The translations under genes and the position numbers were made by a program. The notes under the pieces are model-generated. The model saw nothing but the letters and a program-made list of their open reading frames with translations, searched no databases and had not been told where the DNA came from. A stretch of DNA of 64,000 nt, taken from Sisyra terminalis. Taxonomy: Eukaryota > Arthropoda > Insecta > Neuroptera > Sisyridae. Location: contig OY292274.1 in assembly GCA_958496175.1 (NCBI GenBank), positions 57,608,630 to 57,672,629 of the forward strand, given 5' to 3'. This document shows, one piece after another, positions 21,630 through 32,674 of the stretch. Position 1 is the stretch's first letter. Every line of letters starts with the position of its first letter.

Positions 21630-23314
21630 ATGAATTTTACTTGCACTATTATATTAATATTAATAATATTTAATAATCAATGCACCAATATTGAAGGCTC
21701 AAATATATTAGGTTTCTTTCCGGCATTATCAAAAAGTCATATGGTGTTAGCACGTGCATTATTTGATGGATTAACCGAAAAAGGCCATAATGTTACTTTG
21801 GTAAGTCCTTTTGTTCAGAAAGACAGCGGAATGAGAGAAATTGAAATGCCTGACTTAGGTAAATATCTTTATGGTAAATAAAAATATACTATTTTACAAA
21901 AAAAAAGAAGGAAATTCTTTATTTTTATTTTATTTTTTAGGTAGACTTGGAAATAATACTTTTAATATACATATGACAAAGGAATTTTCATCGTTAATAA
22001 AAATGTTTGAAGTGCTAAAAGGATCGAATGAAATCGCTTTGAATAATACAAATGTACAAAATCTTTTGAGATCAAACGAAAGTTTCGATGTGATTATATT
22101 GGATATGGTAATGAATGAAGCTCACATAGCTTTGGGGTATCATTTCAAAGCACCTGTAATAGCATTTAGTACTATTGGACCAAATAGTATGGTGAACGAT
22201 TTAGTGGGAAACCCAAGTCCTTATTCCTATGTTCCTTCCGTGCAATTCCCATACAGTGATCACATGACATTTCCCCAGCGAATTAAAACTACTATATTTG
22301 AAACTGTTTTCCAAATAGTAAAACATTATTTTTTGTTGCCGAACCAAGAACAATTGGTTCGCAAATATTTTCCGGAAGTTTCTGAAGATATTTATACGAT
22401 AATGAAGAATGTTTCGCTGGTTTTACTCAACTCGCATATAAGTACTTCATATCCTTGTCCGTTAGTTCCTAACATGATTGATATTGGAGGTTTTCATGTA
22501 AAAGAACCTAAAACCTTACCTGTTGATCTTCAAGAGTATTTAAACGACGCTCCCGATGGCGTAATTTATTTTAGTATGGGATCCATTCTGAAAAGTTGTG
22601 ATCTCCCTCAAGAAAAACTCGATATTTTCATCTCAGTTTTCCGTAGTTTAAAACAAAAAGTTTTATGGAAATGGGAAAATGAAACTTTACCAAATCAACC
22701 AAACAATCTTAAAGTGTCAAGTTGGTTACCACAACAGGATATCTTAGGTGGTAAAATAGATTTTGATTGTTTTAATATAAGTTTAACGTTTTTTTTTAAT
22801 TATAGCTCATCCAAATATAAAAATATTCATTACACATGGTGGTTTATTGAGTACAACAGAAGCAATTTACCATGGCGTTCCTTTGATTGGTATACCAATG
22901 TTTGCTGACCAAATCTCAAATATACACAAGGCTGAAATGTTGGGCTATGCAATTGCAATTGAGTTTGAAAAATTATCGAAAATATCATTAATTGGTGCCA
23001 TCAATACTATGTTAAATAACCAATCTTTTACGAATAATGTTAAACTAAGATCAAAAATACTTCGGGATAGAGAGTTGCAACCCCTAAATAAAGCAGTATA
23101 TTGGATTGAATATGTTATTCGTTACAAGGGGGCCTCACATTTGAAAACAGCTATTTTAAGCTTAAGTTGGTTCCAATATTTATTGTTGGATGTAATAGGG
23201 GTGATTTTAATAATTGTTTTAGTTCTTATAGGTTTTGCTTGTTATTGTAGTAAAATTGCATTGTATATAACTAAGAATTGTATTGTTAGGTCCCGAAAAC
23301 AGAAAAAAGACTAA
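21630..23314 (+). CDS. UDP-glycosyltransferase C, 3 exons, 514 aa
   Basis: Exons are 21630-21858, 21941-22747 and 22806-23314, total 1545 nt. The ATG at 21630 is preferred because it starts a compact signal peptide; an in-frame ATG at 21573 adds 19 residues. SKSH with His37, [15 protein letters not shown], and the signature at 353-381 (FITHGG to ADQ). The C-terminal helix is followed by a basic tail ending KQKKD (KxKxx). Unlike UGTs A, B and D, exons 3 and 4 are fused, so the phase-2 intron is lost. The second donor is ambiguous: G|GTG|GTAAAA permits cutting at 22747 or 22750, differing by one codon. ILAHPN in the relatives favours 22747. Confidence 0.93.
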
Positions 23315-23339
23315 AAAATTATAATATTTGTGTAAAGAA

Positions 23340-24050
23340 TTTTTATTTTTATACTAAATGTTTTATTTGTGAGTATGATTTTTATCTATACATCAACGAT
23401 TTTTATATATTGTTGTCGCTGCCTTATACAATAACTGATAAAACAATATCAAATTAATTACAACCAAGTTATAGTACAAATTATAATACTTACTATTACA
23501 AAATGATATTGTTATTCAAGGCCCAAAAATATGAGTTAGAATTTTTTTTTTAAGTACTCGATTCTTCGTAACCTTTCTTTTATAATTCATTTTCTAAGGA
23601 TACAAAATAAAAATATGAAAACAGTAGTTGAGAAAACTAATTAGGATTGAAAAATATTAATATCTATTTGTATAAGTTTCAAAGAAAAAATGATAATTTT
23701 TTTATTTTTATACTAAATGGTTTATTTGTATGATTTTTATCTATACATCAACGATTTTTATATATTGTTGTCGCTGCCTTATACAATAACTGATAAAAAA
23801 ATATCAAATTGATTAAAACCAAGTTATAGTACAAATTATTATGACTATGACAAAGTGATATTGTTAGTCAAGGCTCAAAAATATGAGCTAGAAACAATTT
23901 TTAAGTACCACATTCTTCGTAACCTTTCTTTTATAATTCATTTTCTAAGGATACAAAATAAAAATATGAAAACAGCAGTTGAGAAAACTATTTAGGGTTG
24001 AAAAATATTAATATTTATATAAGTTTCAAAGTAAAAATGATAATTTTATT
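23340..24050. repeat. Two tandem copies of a ~359-bp unit between converging genes
   Basis: Unit 1 (about 23340-23698) and unit 2 (about 23699-24050) share most bases, for example the TTTTATATATTGTTGTCGCT and ACCTTTCTTTTATAATTCAT segments, offset by 359. Unit 2 abuts the sulfotransferase stop codon and unit 1 starts just after UGT-C. The unit is therefore probably the sulfotransferase 3' UTR duplicated into the convergent gap. It carries AATAAA-like signals on both strands. Confidence 0.85.
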
Positions 24051-25167
24051 TAGTCTTCATCATAGGACAAAAGTTCATCATCTTTGATTTGATTTCGTTT
24101 TGACCACTCATCAAAGCGGTCAATCATTTCCGGAGTCATCATTTTTTTATGTGAACCTGTTATTCCTGTACCTAAAAATTGCACTTCGTTGCCATAGAGT
24201 AAACGGACGCCAACGGATTTATTTTCTTTCATCGAATCATACGACAAATGTTTTTCTAAAGCTTCCACTTGTTCATCACTCATTGGAGTTTCCAGAAAAG
24301 ATGCCGTCTTCTTAATACATCCTTTCAAGTCCCTTTTCATTTCCTCGTAAGTTAAAATGAGTAAATTTGGAAGGTTTTGTCGTTTTTTGAAACTATTGAC
24401 ATGAGTCCAGAACGGACCTTTTGGAACTATAAATTAAATAAAAACGGTTGTTTCCTGGTCAAATATTTTAAGTAATAAATTTTTACCTTGATCTGTTACC
24501 ACCATTTCACAAAGGAATTCAAATGGACATTGTGCGTAATCCATTGAAGTCATAAACCGATGCAATGATACTACCGTATCTTTCGGTTCTCGCCAAATGT
24601 AGATAATTTTTGGTTTTACAGTTCCAGTTCTTAATTGTTTTGGAATTAAGGACCAACCTAAGTGGGTTTTGATAAATCGAGGGGATTTCATGGTTTTACA
24701 GTAATTAATTGGATCAATTGTACTGATTTCTCCTGGATTTTTTTTACTTAGTGTTATTAATCTGTAAGTGAAGATTTACAAAGGTTAATAAGAATTTTGA
24801 TTACAAAAAATTATTCAAATCAAAGTATATTACTCTAAAATCGGAAAACGGTCGTCAATACTGGTTGATTTCGAATATTCGAAATTCAAGTTGTTTTTAA
24901 TACACCACACCATTTCTTGTAGCCATGTTGTACCTATGGTAATAATAGTAATAATTACTCTTTTAAAATGAAAGATTATACAAATAATGTGTTACCTGTT
25001 TTAGGGAATCCTATAACCCAAGTGTCATCAGGACGAATTTCAAAGTTTTCAATTTCCTCAGCGTCAGCTAAAAAATCTTTCCACATCACATACTTTTCTT
25101 TTCCCAATACAACACGTTCCGGAAAAGCTTTGAGAGCTTCTTCAAGTGATTTATTTGGTGACGTCAT
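24050..25167 (-). CDS. Cytosolic sulfotransferase, 4 exons, 307 aa
   Basis: Exons on the minus strand are 25167-24996, 24933-24834, 24761-24487 and 24426-24050, total 924 nt. All introns are GT-AG. The enzyme moves sulfate from PAPS to hydroxyl or amine acceptors in the cytosol. It has the PAPS 5'-phosphosulfate loop PKTGTTW (residues 55-61), a likely catalytic His in FIKTHL (His124), and the 3'-phosphate segment WREPKDTVVS (Arg148, Ser156). There is no signal peptide or membrane helix, and the length is normal for the family. Oddity: where relatives carry the C-terminal RKGxxGxxK loop, this protein reads FLGTGITGSHKK (from residue 266), so the basic pair is replaced by Gly-Thr. It is embedded between UGT genes. 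Confidence 0.92.
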
Positions 25168-27520
25168 TTCTCAATAAAATTAAGGGTATATGTATGCCTT
25201 CAAATGGCGATTTTCAAAAGAAAAGTAACACTTTAAGTTCGTGGTTTTATAATAATTCGATAGTTTGTCTGTACTTTAATCAAAAGAATAAAAATTCACC
25301 TATCATTTAATTGAATAATTGGTAGATATATTAGTATCTTTTAAAACAATTTTGTTATCAGAGATATGTTTAAAAAATTAATTATATTTTAGTGTGTGGA
25401 AGTTTAATTTTTTCAATATCGTAGATATCAAAAAATTGATAATATTTTTATAATTGATGTACCTGTTTTTGAAAATATTAATCAAATTTAATTGGCTTTC
25501 CTGGCCAATATTTTTTAAACTTTGAAATTTTAAATAACATTCGGAACTTAATCCCATATAGACACATTTCAGGTATCCATTTTGTTTAAAAAAATGGATT
25601 AAAAAAATTATAAATTGGAAACAGTGAGGAAAATCCAAGGTTTATAAAATACACAGGTGGCCTCATGTGCCACGTGACCTATTCAGAAGAAATTCGTATA
25701 TACCTTCAGACTGATTCAAATTTCAAAATTCTTCGTATGACGTCATTTTTTTTTTCTAATGGGGCAACCTGTGTAGTTTATAAACCTTGAGGAAAATCTA
25801 CGTGAAAAAAATAACAACTATTTAATTTGTAGTACAATTCAAATGATTAAAATAGAGAATGACAATAACATTTAAAGAATATTATTATTCATTAAGGAAA
25901 TTTTTGTAAAAACATGAAATATTTAAATTAATCATTACATTATTGCAAAGTCCATAACTATTGTTTCTAAACTATTGAAATAGGGTTGAGTGGAAATGTT
26001 TTACCTCAAAAATTGTTTATGAGACCTTTTAGAACCAAGAGTCTGTAATAAAAATATTTTGTATTCTATTTTATGTTGAAAAAAAAATTTATTCCGGTCT
26101 TCCTTTTGTTATTTTTTCTGAATGCATTTTTCAATATAAATACACTACGGATTTCAGAAATATTATTTATATATTGTGAAAACCATTTCTGTAAGAGCTT
26201 AAACGATAGTGCATTTTCTTAATTTTATACTTAATTATAGGACAATAAACTTGAATGAATGCTGAACCTTTATCATTTGTATCTAATGATGATTTTTTTT
26301 ACCATAGTTTAGGTTTTAAGAAGCTAAATGGGTATAAGTACTTGAGAATTTACAACAATATAAAATTAATTAAGCAAAAATCCTTTGTTTAGCGACAGGA
26401 TATCTTTATTATGGTAAATAAGTATCTCATTGTTTTCCCTGTTTACCTACAGATTAATTAATGTTCACTTGGATTTTTTTGCGATATTGACAAAAGTCAT
26501 ATAAACCGAAGTTTGTACATTAGTTTTAAAAAGAAACTTTACAAAATTGAGGTAATTACTAATGAAAAAGCATATTTTCTACAAAAAAACTTACTACGTA
26601 TAATCCTGAAGATTTCTTATGAATTATTACTACAAAAGAATAAAAGGTTTTATCATAAAAGACTTTTTTATGATTAAAAAAAAATCATTCAAAAATTTAA
26701 TTAAGGAACTCTTAAATTAAAGTATTTTTTTCTTAAACTTCTCTCTCCAAATAATAAGGAAAATTTTGAATAATCGATTCAAATATATATAATACTTGTT
26801 ATCGTATTAAATTGATAATACTGAAGTTGATAATTTATATTAATGAGAGTATTAATAACCAAATTTATTATTTAACTATTTATGAGATTCAATTTTCATA
26901 AAGACAAAATAATTAATTAAATAAATAACTTATTATACAAGAAGAAGAAAAGGTTACACGATTTCTTTCCTATATTTTTTTAAGAAGTACTTGTTAAATA
27001 TAACTTTGCCGTAGTGATTCAATTACTAATACTGCCTATAGGGTTTATCGGTTCATTGGTTATTTTTTAAAAGTAATTAAATTAGTTTCTTATATATCAA
27101 CTAAAAAAGGGTGACCAGATTTCTAAAGCCAATTGGTCGCCAAAAAGCTGCAATTTAGCTCTATTAAACTATTTCTTTTCGGAAGTTGGTTAAAATAATG
27201 GTTATGCTAAATATTTAGACACAATTAACGCCTAGAAGCATGCAATCGAAGTTGCCATTAATAAAATAGGGACTCTAATAATCGAAAAGGTACTGTGGAG
27301 GTCATTTAAACTATATAATATTTCATTCATAAATGGAAAAGTTCAATTATAAAGGCAATTACCTATAATTTTTATTAAGGTACAACTTTGACAAAATATT
27401 CATTAGTCTGGATTTTGTAGCCATTTAATGAAATGGCTATTGAATGGGGGCATTCTATGAAATCGAGTAATCTAGTTGAAATTTACGAATATGAATAGAC
27501 CTATAAATATGTAAATACGA
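25168..27520. other. Intergenic DNA upstream of the sulfotransferase
   Basis: AT-rich and gene-free apart from the small MITE at 25636-25789. The frame at 25378-25638 shows no recognisable features. Confidence 0.4.
25636..25789. mobile_element. Short hAT-like MITE, 154 bp
   Basis: The inverted ends begin CAAGGTTTATAAA and continue through TACACAGGT in both arms. Identical flanks AGGAAAATC lie at 25627-25635 and 25790-25798. An 8-9 bp target duplication and CAAGG-type ends fit hAT. No coding capacity. Confidence 0.65.
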
Positions 27521-27530
27521 GTACATTAAA

Positions 27531-28457
27531 GGTTTTTTTCCCCTGTTTTCATGTATTTGCAATCTGTCCCTGGACAATGAGCAAATTTGATCTACGTCCA
27601 CGCTCCATATTGACTCTATATTGAGTCAAATCGGTTCCTTGAACTTACTCCCTGTGAGGCAATTCCAGAAACGTGTAGCGCTTCAGTCTATTGTTCTCTC
27701 CGTTGTTGTCAAATAGGCTGATCGCCAGATGATTGGCATGGTCTTCCAGTCTTTTTTGATATTTTTGGCTGAATCTGGCGATCTCTTCTCTCACGGTGGC
27801 CACCTTCAGGTCTTTATGTATGTCGTGGTTAGTGATATACCATGAGGCGTTCGTAATGAGCCTGAGTGTCTTAGACTGAAAGCGCTGGATGATATCCACA
27901 TTGGAGTTGCTAGTTGTTCCCCACAGTTCGATGCCGTAGGTCCAGACTGGCTTCAGAATTACTTTGTATATCAGTAGTTTATTGTCCAGGGACAATTGCG
28001 ACGTCCAACCAATCAGCCACTGCAGTTGACTGCATTTGGCTTTAAGCTGGTCTCTTTTGGCAGATATATGTCTCCGCCACGTTAGTCTTCTGTCCAAGTG
28101 CATTCCGAGATATTTGACTTCTGTCACCTGCGGCACCTGATGGTTGTTGAGATATACCGGTGGACAGGCATCTCGCCGAGTAGTGAATGTCACATGAACA
28201 GATTTGGCTTCATTGACTTTTATTTGCCATTTATTAAGCGATGGTTCCAGATCGTTGAGGGTCCTTTGTAATTTTTCAGTCGCAACCTGTGGGCATTGAT
28301 CTGTCGCCATGATCGCAGTGTCGTCCGCGTACGTTGAAATTACCACATTGTCAGTGATGGGCAGATCTGCCGTATAAATTAGGTACAGTATGGGTCCCAA
28401 TATGCTACCTTGTGGCACCCCAGCACCGACCGGGTGGAGTCCCGATTGATCTTCGTT
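27531..28457 (-). mobile_element. 5'-truncated jockey-type LINE copy with target duplication
   Basis: The 927-bp copy on the minus strand ends in a short A-tail (about 27531-27538). It is flanked by GTACATTAAA at 27521-27530 and 28458-28467. It begins just upstream of the reverse transcriptase QGSILGP box and retains the rest of ORF2 plus about 110 bp of 3' UTR. Its base composition is clearly more GC-rich than the surroundings, which marks recent arrival. Confidence 0.85.
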
Positions 28458-28463
28458 GTACAT
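27645..28463 (-). pseudogene. Jockey-type reverse transcriptase, C-terminal 272 codons
   Basis: Contains PQGSILGPILYLIYTADLP, the YADD catalytic box with AIMATD, and the KYLGMHLDRRLTW block followed by the thumb region to the natural C-terminus. This order is typical of jockey-clade LINEs. The endonuclease domain, fingers and first catalytic Asp are missing because of 5' truncation. The frame is uninterrupted, so the copy is young, but it cannot move by itself. The apparent ATG falls in the flanking target duplication. Confidence 0.85.
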
Positions 28464-28692
28464 TAAAAGTTAAAATTATTTTTTCCACAAAAATTTTATT
28501 TATAAATGCCAACATTTATCAATCTTAAATGTGGTAGTGAAACTTCAACGACAAAATGCTTCACAAATATTCTTCTTTAAAAACGGATGTTTTAACAAAT
28601 TAAAAAAAAAAGTGAAACATAAGAAATACAACTGAATATAACTGAACAACTTCCCAATAGAAAAAAAAAACTATTAAGTTCAAAGCATTGTA

Positions 28693-28698
28693 TTTATT
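28693..28698 (-). terminator. Poly(A) signal of UGT-D
   Basis: AATAAA on the minus strand about 118 bases after the stop codon. Confidence 0.45.
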
Positions 28699-28815
28699 TG
28701 TCAAGCTTTTAATAGCATTGAAACGGTTTTCAATTGTGCATAATACTTTGCAATGAAGCTTTTTGTTGCATCAGCTTAAAAAAATATAAATTATTTTAAC
28801 TTTACAAACTGTAGT

Positions 28816-30536
28816 TTAATATTGTTTTAGTTTATAATTTCGTTTTGATTTTGATTTACGGGCGAGTAAATAAATTATAATTACGAAACTGATTAAAAAT
28901 AAGATAATTGTTCCGAAAATGTCGAATAATAGAATTTGAAATAATGATAAATATAAAATCGGGGAACGTAAATGCTGAGTTCCTTGGTGACGCATTACAT
29001 GTTCAACCCAAAAAACAGCATTATCTATTGGTTTTAGGGGTTGATCCTTTAAAATTATTGATTGTTTCTTTGCGTTTAACATATATCTGCAAAAAAATAT
29101 GGATTTTATTCAATGTTAATAAAATTATAGCTTTAAAAGTTACTTTTCGTTTTTAAGTGTCTCATTTATGGCCCAATATATTGATTTCGTTGTTATGTTC
29201 TCGTAATCTATACGTAATCCGTAACCTTCATTAACGACTGTCATTAAGTTCATGAATTGATCTGCATACATTGGAATTCCAATGATTGGAACGCCGAAGT
29301 GAGTCGATTCAATTAAACTTAATAAACCTACATGACTAATGAAAACTTTAACATTTGGATGATCTAAAAAATTTTTTTTATAAATTTATATAACTTTATA
29401 TAACCGTTACGCTTACTCAGAATATCTTGTTGTGGAAGCCATTTGGATAATTTCACATTTTTTGGAACTCTTAATTTAGTTTGATTTGCTTCCCATTTCC
29501 ACAAAACTTTTTGTTCCAACATCGAAAAAGCTTCCAAAAAAGCTTTCTGCTTTTCAAGAGGCATACTTGCACTGTTTAAATTAGATCCCATACTGAAGTA
29601 AACCACTCCTTTTTCTGCTTCATTTAAAAATGTTTTCAAATCGTCGGAAAGTTGATTTGAAGGTTGAACATGAAAACCACCGATTTCAATCAAATTTGGA
29701 ACTAATGGTTTTGGGTATGATAAAGAATGATGTGAGTTTGTAAATACCAAAGAAATATTTTTCAACATGGAATCCAAGCTTGGTGTGTTGGGAAAATATT
29801 TATTTTTAATTGATTCCTGTCTTGGTAAGTAAATATATGTTCGCCAAGCATTCAAATAAATGTAAGTTAATGTATTTATGAATCTTTCAAAAAAATTCAT
29901 CGGTGTTTTGTAAGTTAGGGCTATTAGTGGCATATATGCTGGATTATTAGGATTTCCAACTAAGTAGTCACTTGTCCAGGATAAACCAACCGTAGAAAGA
30001 GCAATAATTGGACATTTAAAATGATCACCTAACGCATATAAAGCTTCATTAAACAGTAAAGCCACAATAATGGAATCAAAAGATGCATTTGACTTTAACA
30101 GATCTTGTACTTTCGGTTCTTCTAAAAATTGTTCTGTTGCCCAAGGACCTGAGTAACCAATTTTACGAAGAAACGAAAAATAATCGTTGTTCAGTTCAAA
30201 TTTTGATTTAGTCACCTCTAAAAATAAAAATTAAGAATGTAACAATCATAAATTCAACAGTAGTAAGTAGACGTTACCTGTGTTATCCCAATAGAATTTG
30301 GAGTTCAATTCCTTGATTAATATTTCGGTGTAATTTTTAGGTGGCGATGCCATAGGGTATGGCGAAACCATTGTAATTGTATGCCCCTTTTCGATAAGTG
30401 CTTTAACCAATGCATGTCCTAGTATAATATGGCTTTTCGTATAGGCAGAAAAAACCACTAAAATATTTTCTCCCGACACTGGATTTTCAACGAGAAAATT
30501 CAACAGAAGGAATGAAAAAACTGATCTTAGTAACAT
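28816..30536 (-). CDS. UDP-glycosyltransferase D, 4 exons, 516 aa, divergent
   Basis: Exons on the minus strand are 30536-30278, 30217-29417, 29363-29144 and 29086-28816. Introns are in phases 1, 1 and 2, total 1551 nt. Signal peptide about 1-23, His36 in TKSH, donor-binding WLPQQDIL, a C-terminal helix, and a tail ending KLKQY (KxKxx). The start at 30536 is chosen because it begins the signal peptide; an upstream ATG at 30725 adds 63 residues without one. Two oddities stand out. The signature reads [12 protein letters not shown] (361-372) where the other four have FITHGG. Residue 139, aligned with Glu or Asp in the others, is Ala. The frame is intact, so this may be an enzyme with altered donor use rather than a pseudogene. 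Confidence 0.9.
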
Positions 30537-31223
30537 TTTGTGAATGATTGTGATCAAAGTTAATTTTTGGATTTTGAAATGATAAACACTTGCCCAACCA
30601 AATACATTTTTTGTGAAACAGAAGATAAAATTTGGTTTTGACTTAAAGATAAAAGTATAATTTAGATAAACATTTTCCTTATTGTCATATAAAAGTGTAA
30701 ACGTTGGAAATTTCTTGAATGACATTAAAATCGTTTTAAAAGTTAATGACTACTTATTTTATAAAAATTGGCGCAACTTTGAAAGTTTAACTTTAAATTT
30801 ACACAACTCTAATTGAAAACATTTACTTAAGTGTACAACTACATACCGTACGATTCTCATTAATTGGCTGATATGATCTTAATATCGATAATATCAATCA
30901 TTGTTTCAAATTTGAGCCAACTGATTGTTGTTATTTGTCCCAACTGTCATTTCGATTTCATTCAGTCGCCAATTTTTGCCATTTATCAGTTGTGTTGACT
31001 GTTAATATTTCACAGGCAGTTACTATAACTTAATATTAACTACTATTTACGACATAAAGTGTACTAAACATTCTTACTTCAGGAAGTACTTAAAATTGAC
31101 CCTTTTTACATGCATCTTTGAAGGTAGGTAACAGGAGGTTTTCTCAGAGTTAAGTATTTAATTTGAAATACTTTTTGATTTTTAAATTTTACGAAGGATT
31201 CAGGCGTTACTTTATGAGTTCCG
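30537..31223. other. Upstream region of UGT-D
   Basis: AT-rich; should contain the UGT-D promoter. No element assigned. Confidence 0.35.
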
Positions 31224-32137
31224 TATGGGAACACGGGGCGGAATGGGGTACCGGGGCGGGATGGGAAATGGAATTAGCGCTTGTTACAACTGACAAAAAC
31301 GCGTAAAAATCACACTCAATGTTCAATTAAATGTGCTGCATTTTAAAAAGTGGCTATCGACAGTAAAGAGTGCAGTTTTTTTTATTTTTATCAAACGTCG
31401 AAATAAACGTTTCCGATTTCTAATTTTTGCAAAATAACACTAAGGAAATTATACTAAGAACTGTTTTTTGATTGAATATTAACATGACATGTTTGTTCAA
31501 ACATACTGTTGACTAACTAAAAGCCTAGTGATAATTCAAATATAACCAATACCTATATCCTGCCATAAAAGTCGTGCTTCTATGGAAGATGGTACAATGG
31601 GTGGGGCAGAATGGGATATACCATTCAGATAGTATTTTCCATTCAGATAGACATTTTTATTTTATCAGCAGATAGTGCGTACATATAAGGAAAACTAGCC
31701 GACAGTCCATATATCAGAAAGGTCGGAAGATGCAGAGGTAATCTGCTTATACGGTCAGGATTTAAACTCCAAATCTAAGGAAAACTGGTGTTCCTGCAGT
31801 ATTTGTCAAAAGTGGGCACATTTGGCATGTGTTGAGCTAAACACGATGATGACAGTGTCTTCATCTGCGAACTATGCCAATAAAAAGTATCCTATTGCGC
31901 CCCAGACTCATTTCCCATTGTGCCCCAGGGGGTGGGGCACAATGAGAAATTTCCATTTGTTTTTGAAACTTAAATTTTTTATATTAATTTTTAATTTAAA
32001 ACAATAAAACCCTTTTTTATTTGTAAAGAATGAATTAAATAAATATATAAACTACAAAACAATGAGATTGTTTCTTTAAATCTCTCGTAAATTGTGATTA
32101 AAACTTAGGTATCCCGTTCCGCCCCAGGTTCCCCTAC
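31224..32137 (+). mobile_element. Non-autonomous pogo/Tigger-like DNA transposon
   Basis: The ends are GGGGCGGAAYGGGRTACC-like inverted repeats within about 30 bp (31224-31254 and about 32107-32137), bordered by TA. In the interior, 31729-31835 reads as a cysteine- and histidine-spaced patch (WCSCSICQKWAHLACVE). This resembles the PHD-like C-terminal end found on many insect pogo/Tigger transposases. The DDE catalytic region is absent and the frame drifts, so the copy is a deletion derivative. Confidence 0.45.
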
Positions 32138-32634
32138 CTTACAAACAAATTAACAACACTAATAGATGCGAGGTAATAACAATAATGGTAATATTCGATG
32201 GCAAATTCAATAGCATTGTACATTATATTATCTTATCCTACTCTTAAATATTTGGACGTTAAATTAGGAGAGTTTGGTCTTTGCTCACTTCGCTCAACAA
32301 TCCAAGCTTTAATCAAGTAAAATGTTATTGTCTTAGCTTAGAAAAGGTTTCAATTTCATCTAATATAGTAAATTCTCCATGGAATTCAACATCAATGACA
32401 ATTAACGCTTATCCATAACGGTTATTCCATGGTATGCTAACTACCGTAATTGAGAAAACCAATAAGAAGAGGAATTCATTAATAGAAGTAGCGCTTATTT
32501 TACAAAATTATAAAAGTCTACAAATAATTCCAAAGTAAAAATGTTTTCAAACAAATCTTTTCACTTATTTATATGGTGGGCTTTAATAATTACAACAAAA
32601 ATAACGAGTAAATTAAACATTATTTAAATTTTTT

Positions 32635-32640
32635 TTTATT
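32635..32640 (-). terminator. Poly(A) signal of UGT-E
   Basis: AATAAA on the minus strand, 35 bases beyond the stop codon. Confidence 0.55.
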
Positions 32641-32674
32641 TAATAGCTTGTAACATTACGCCTAATTAAAACTA

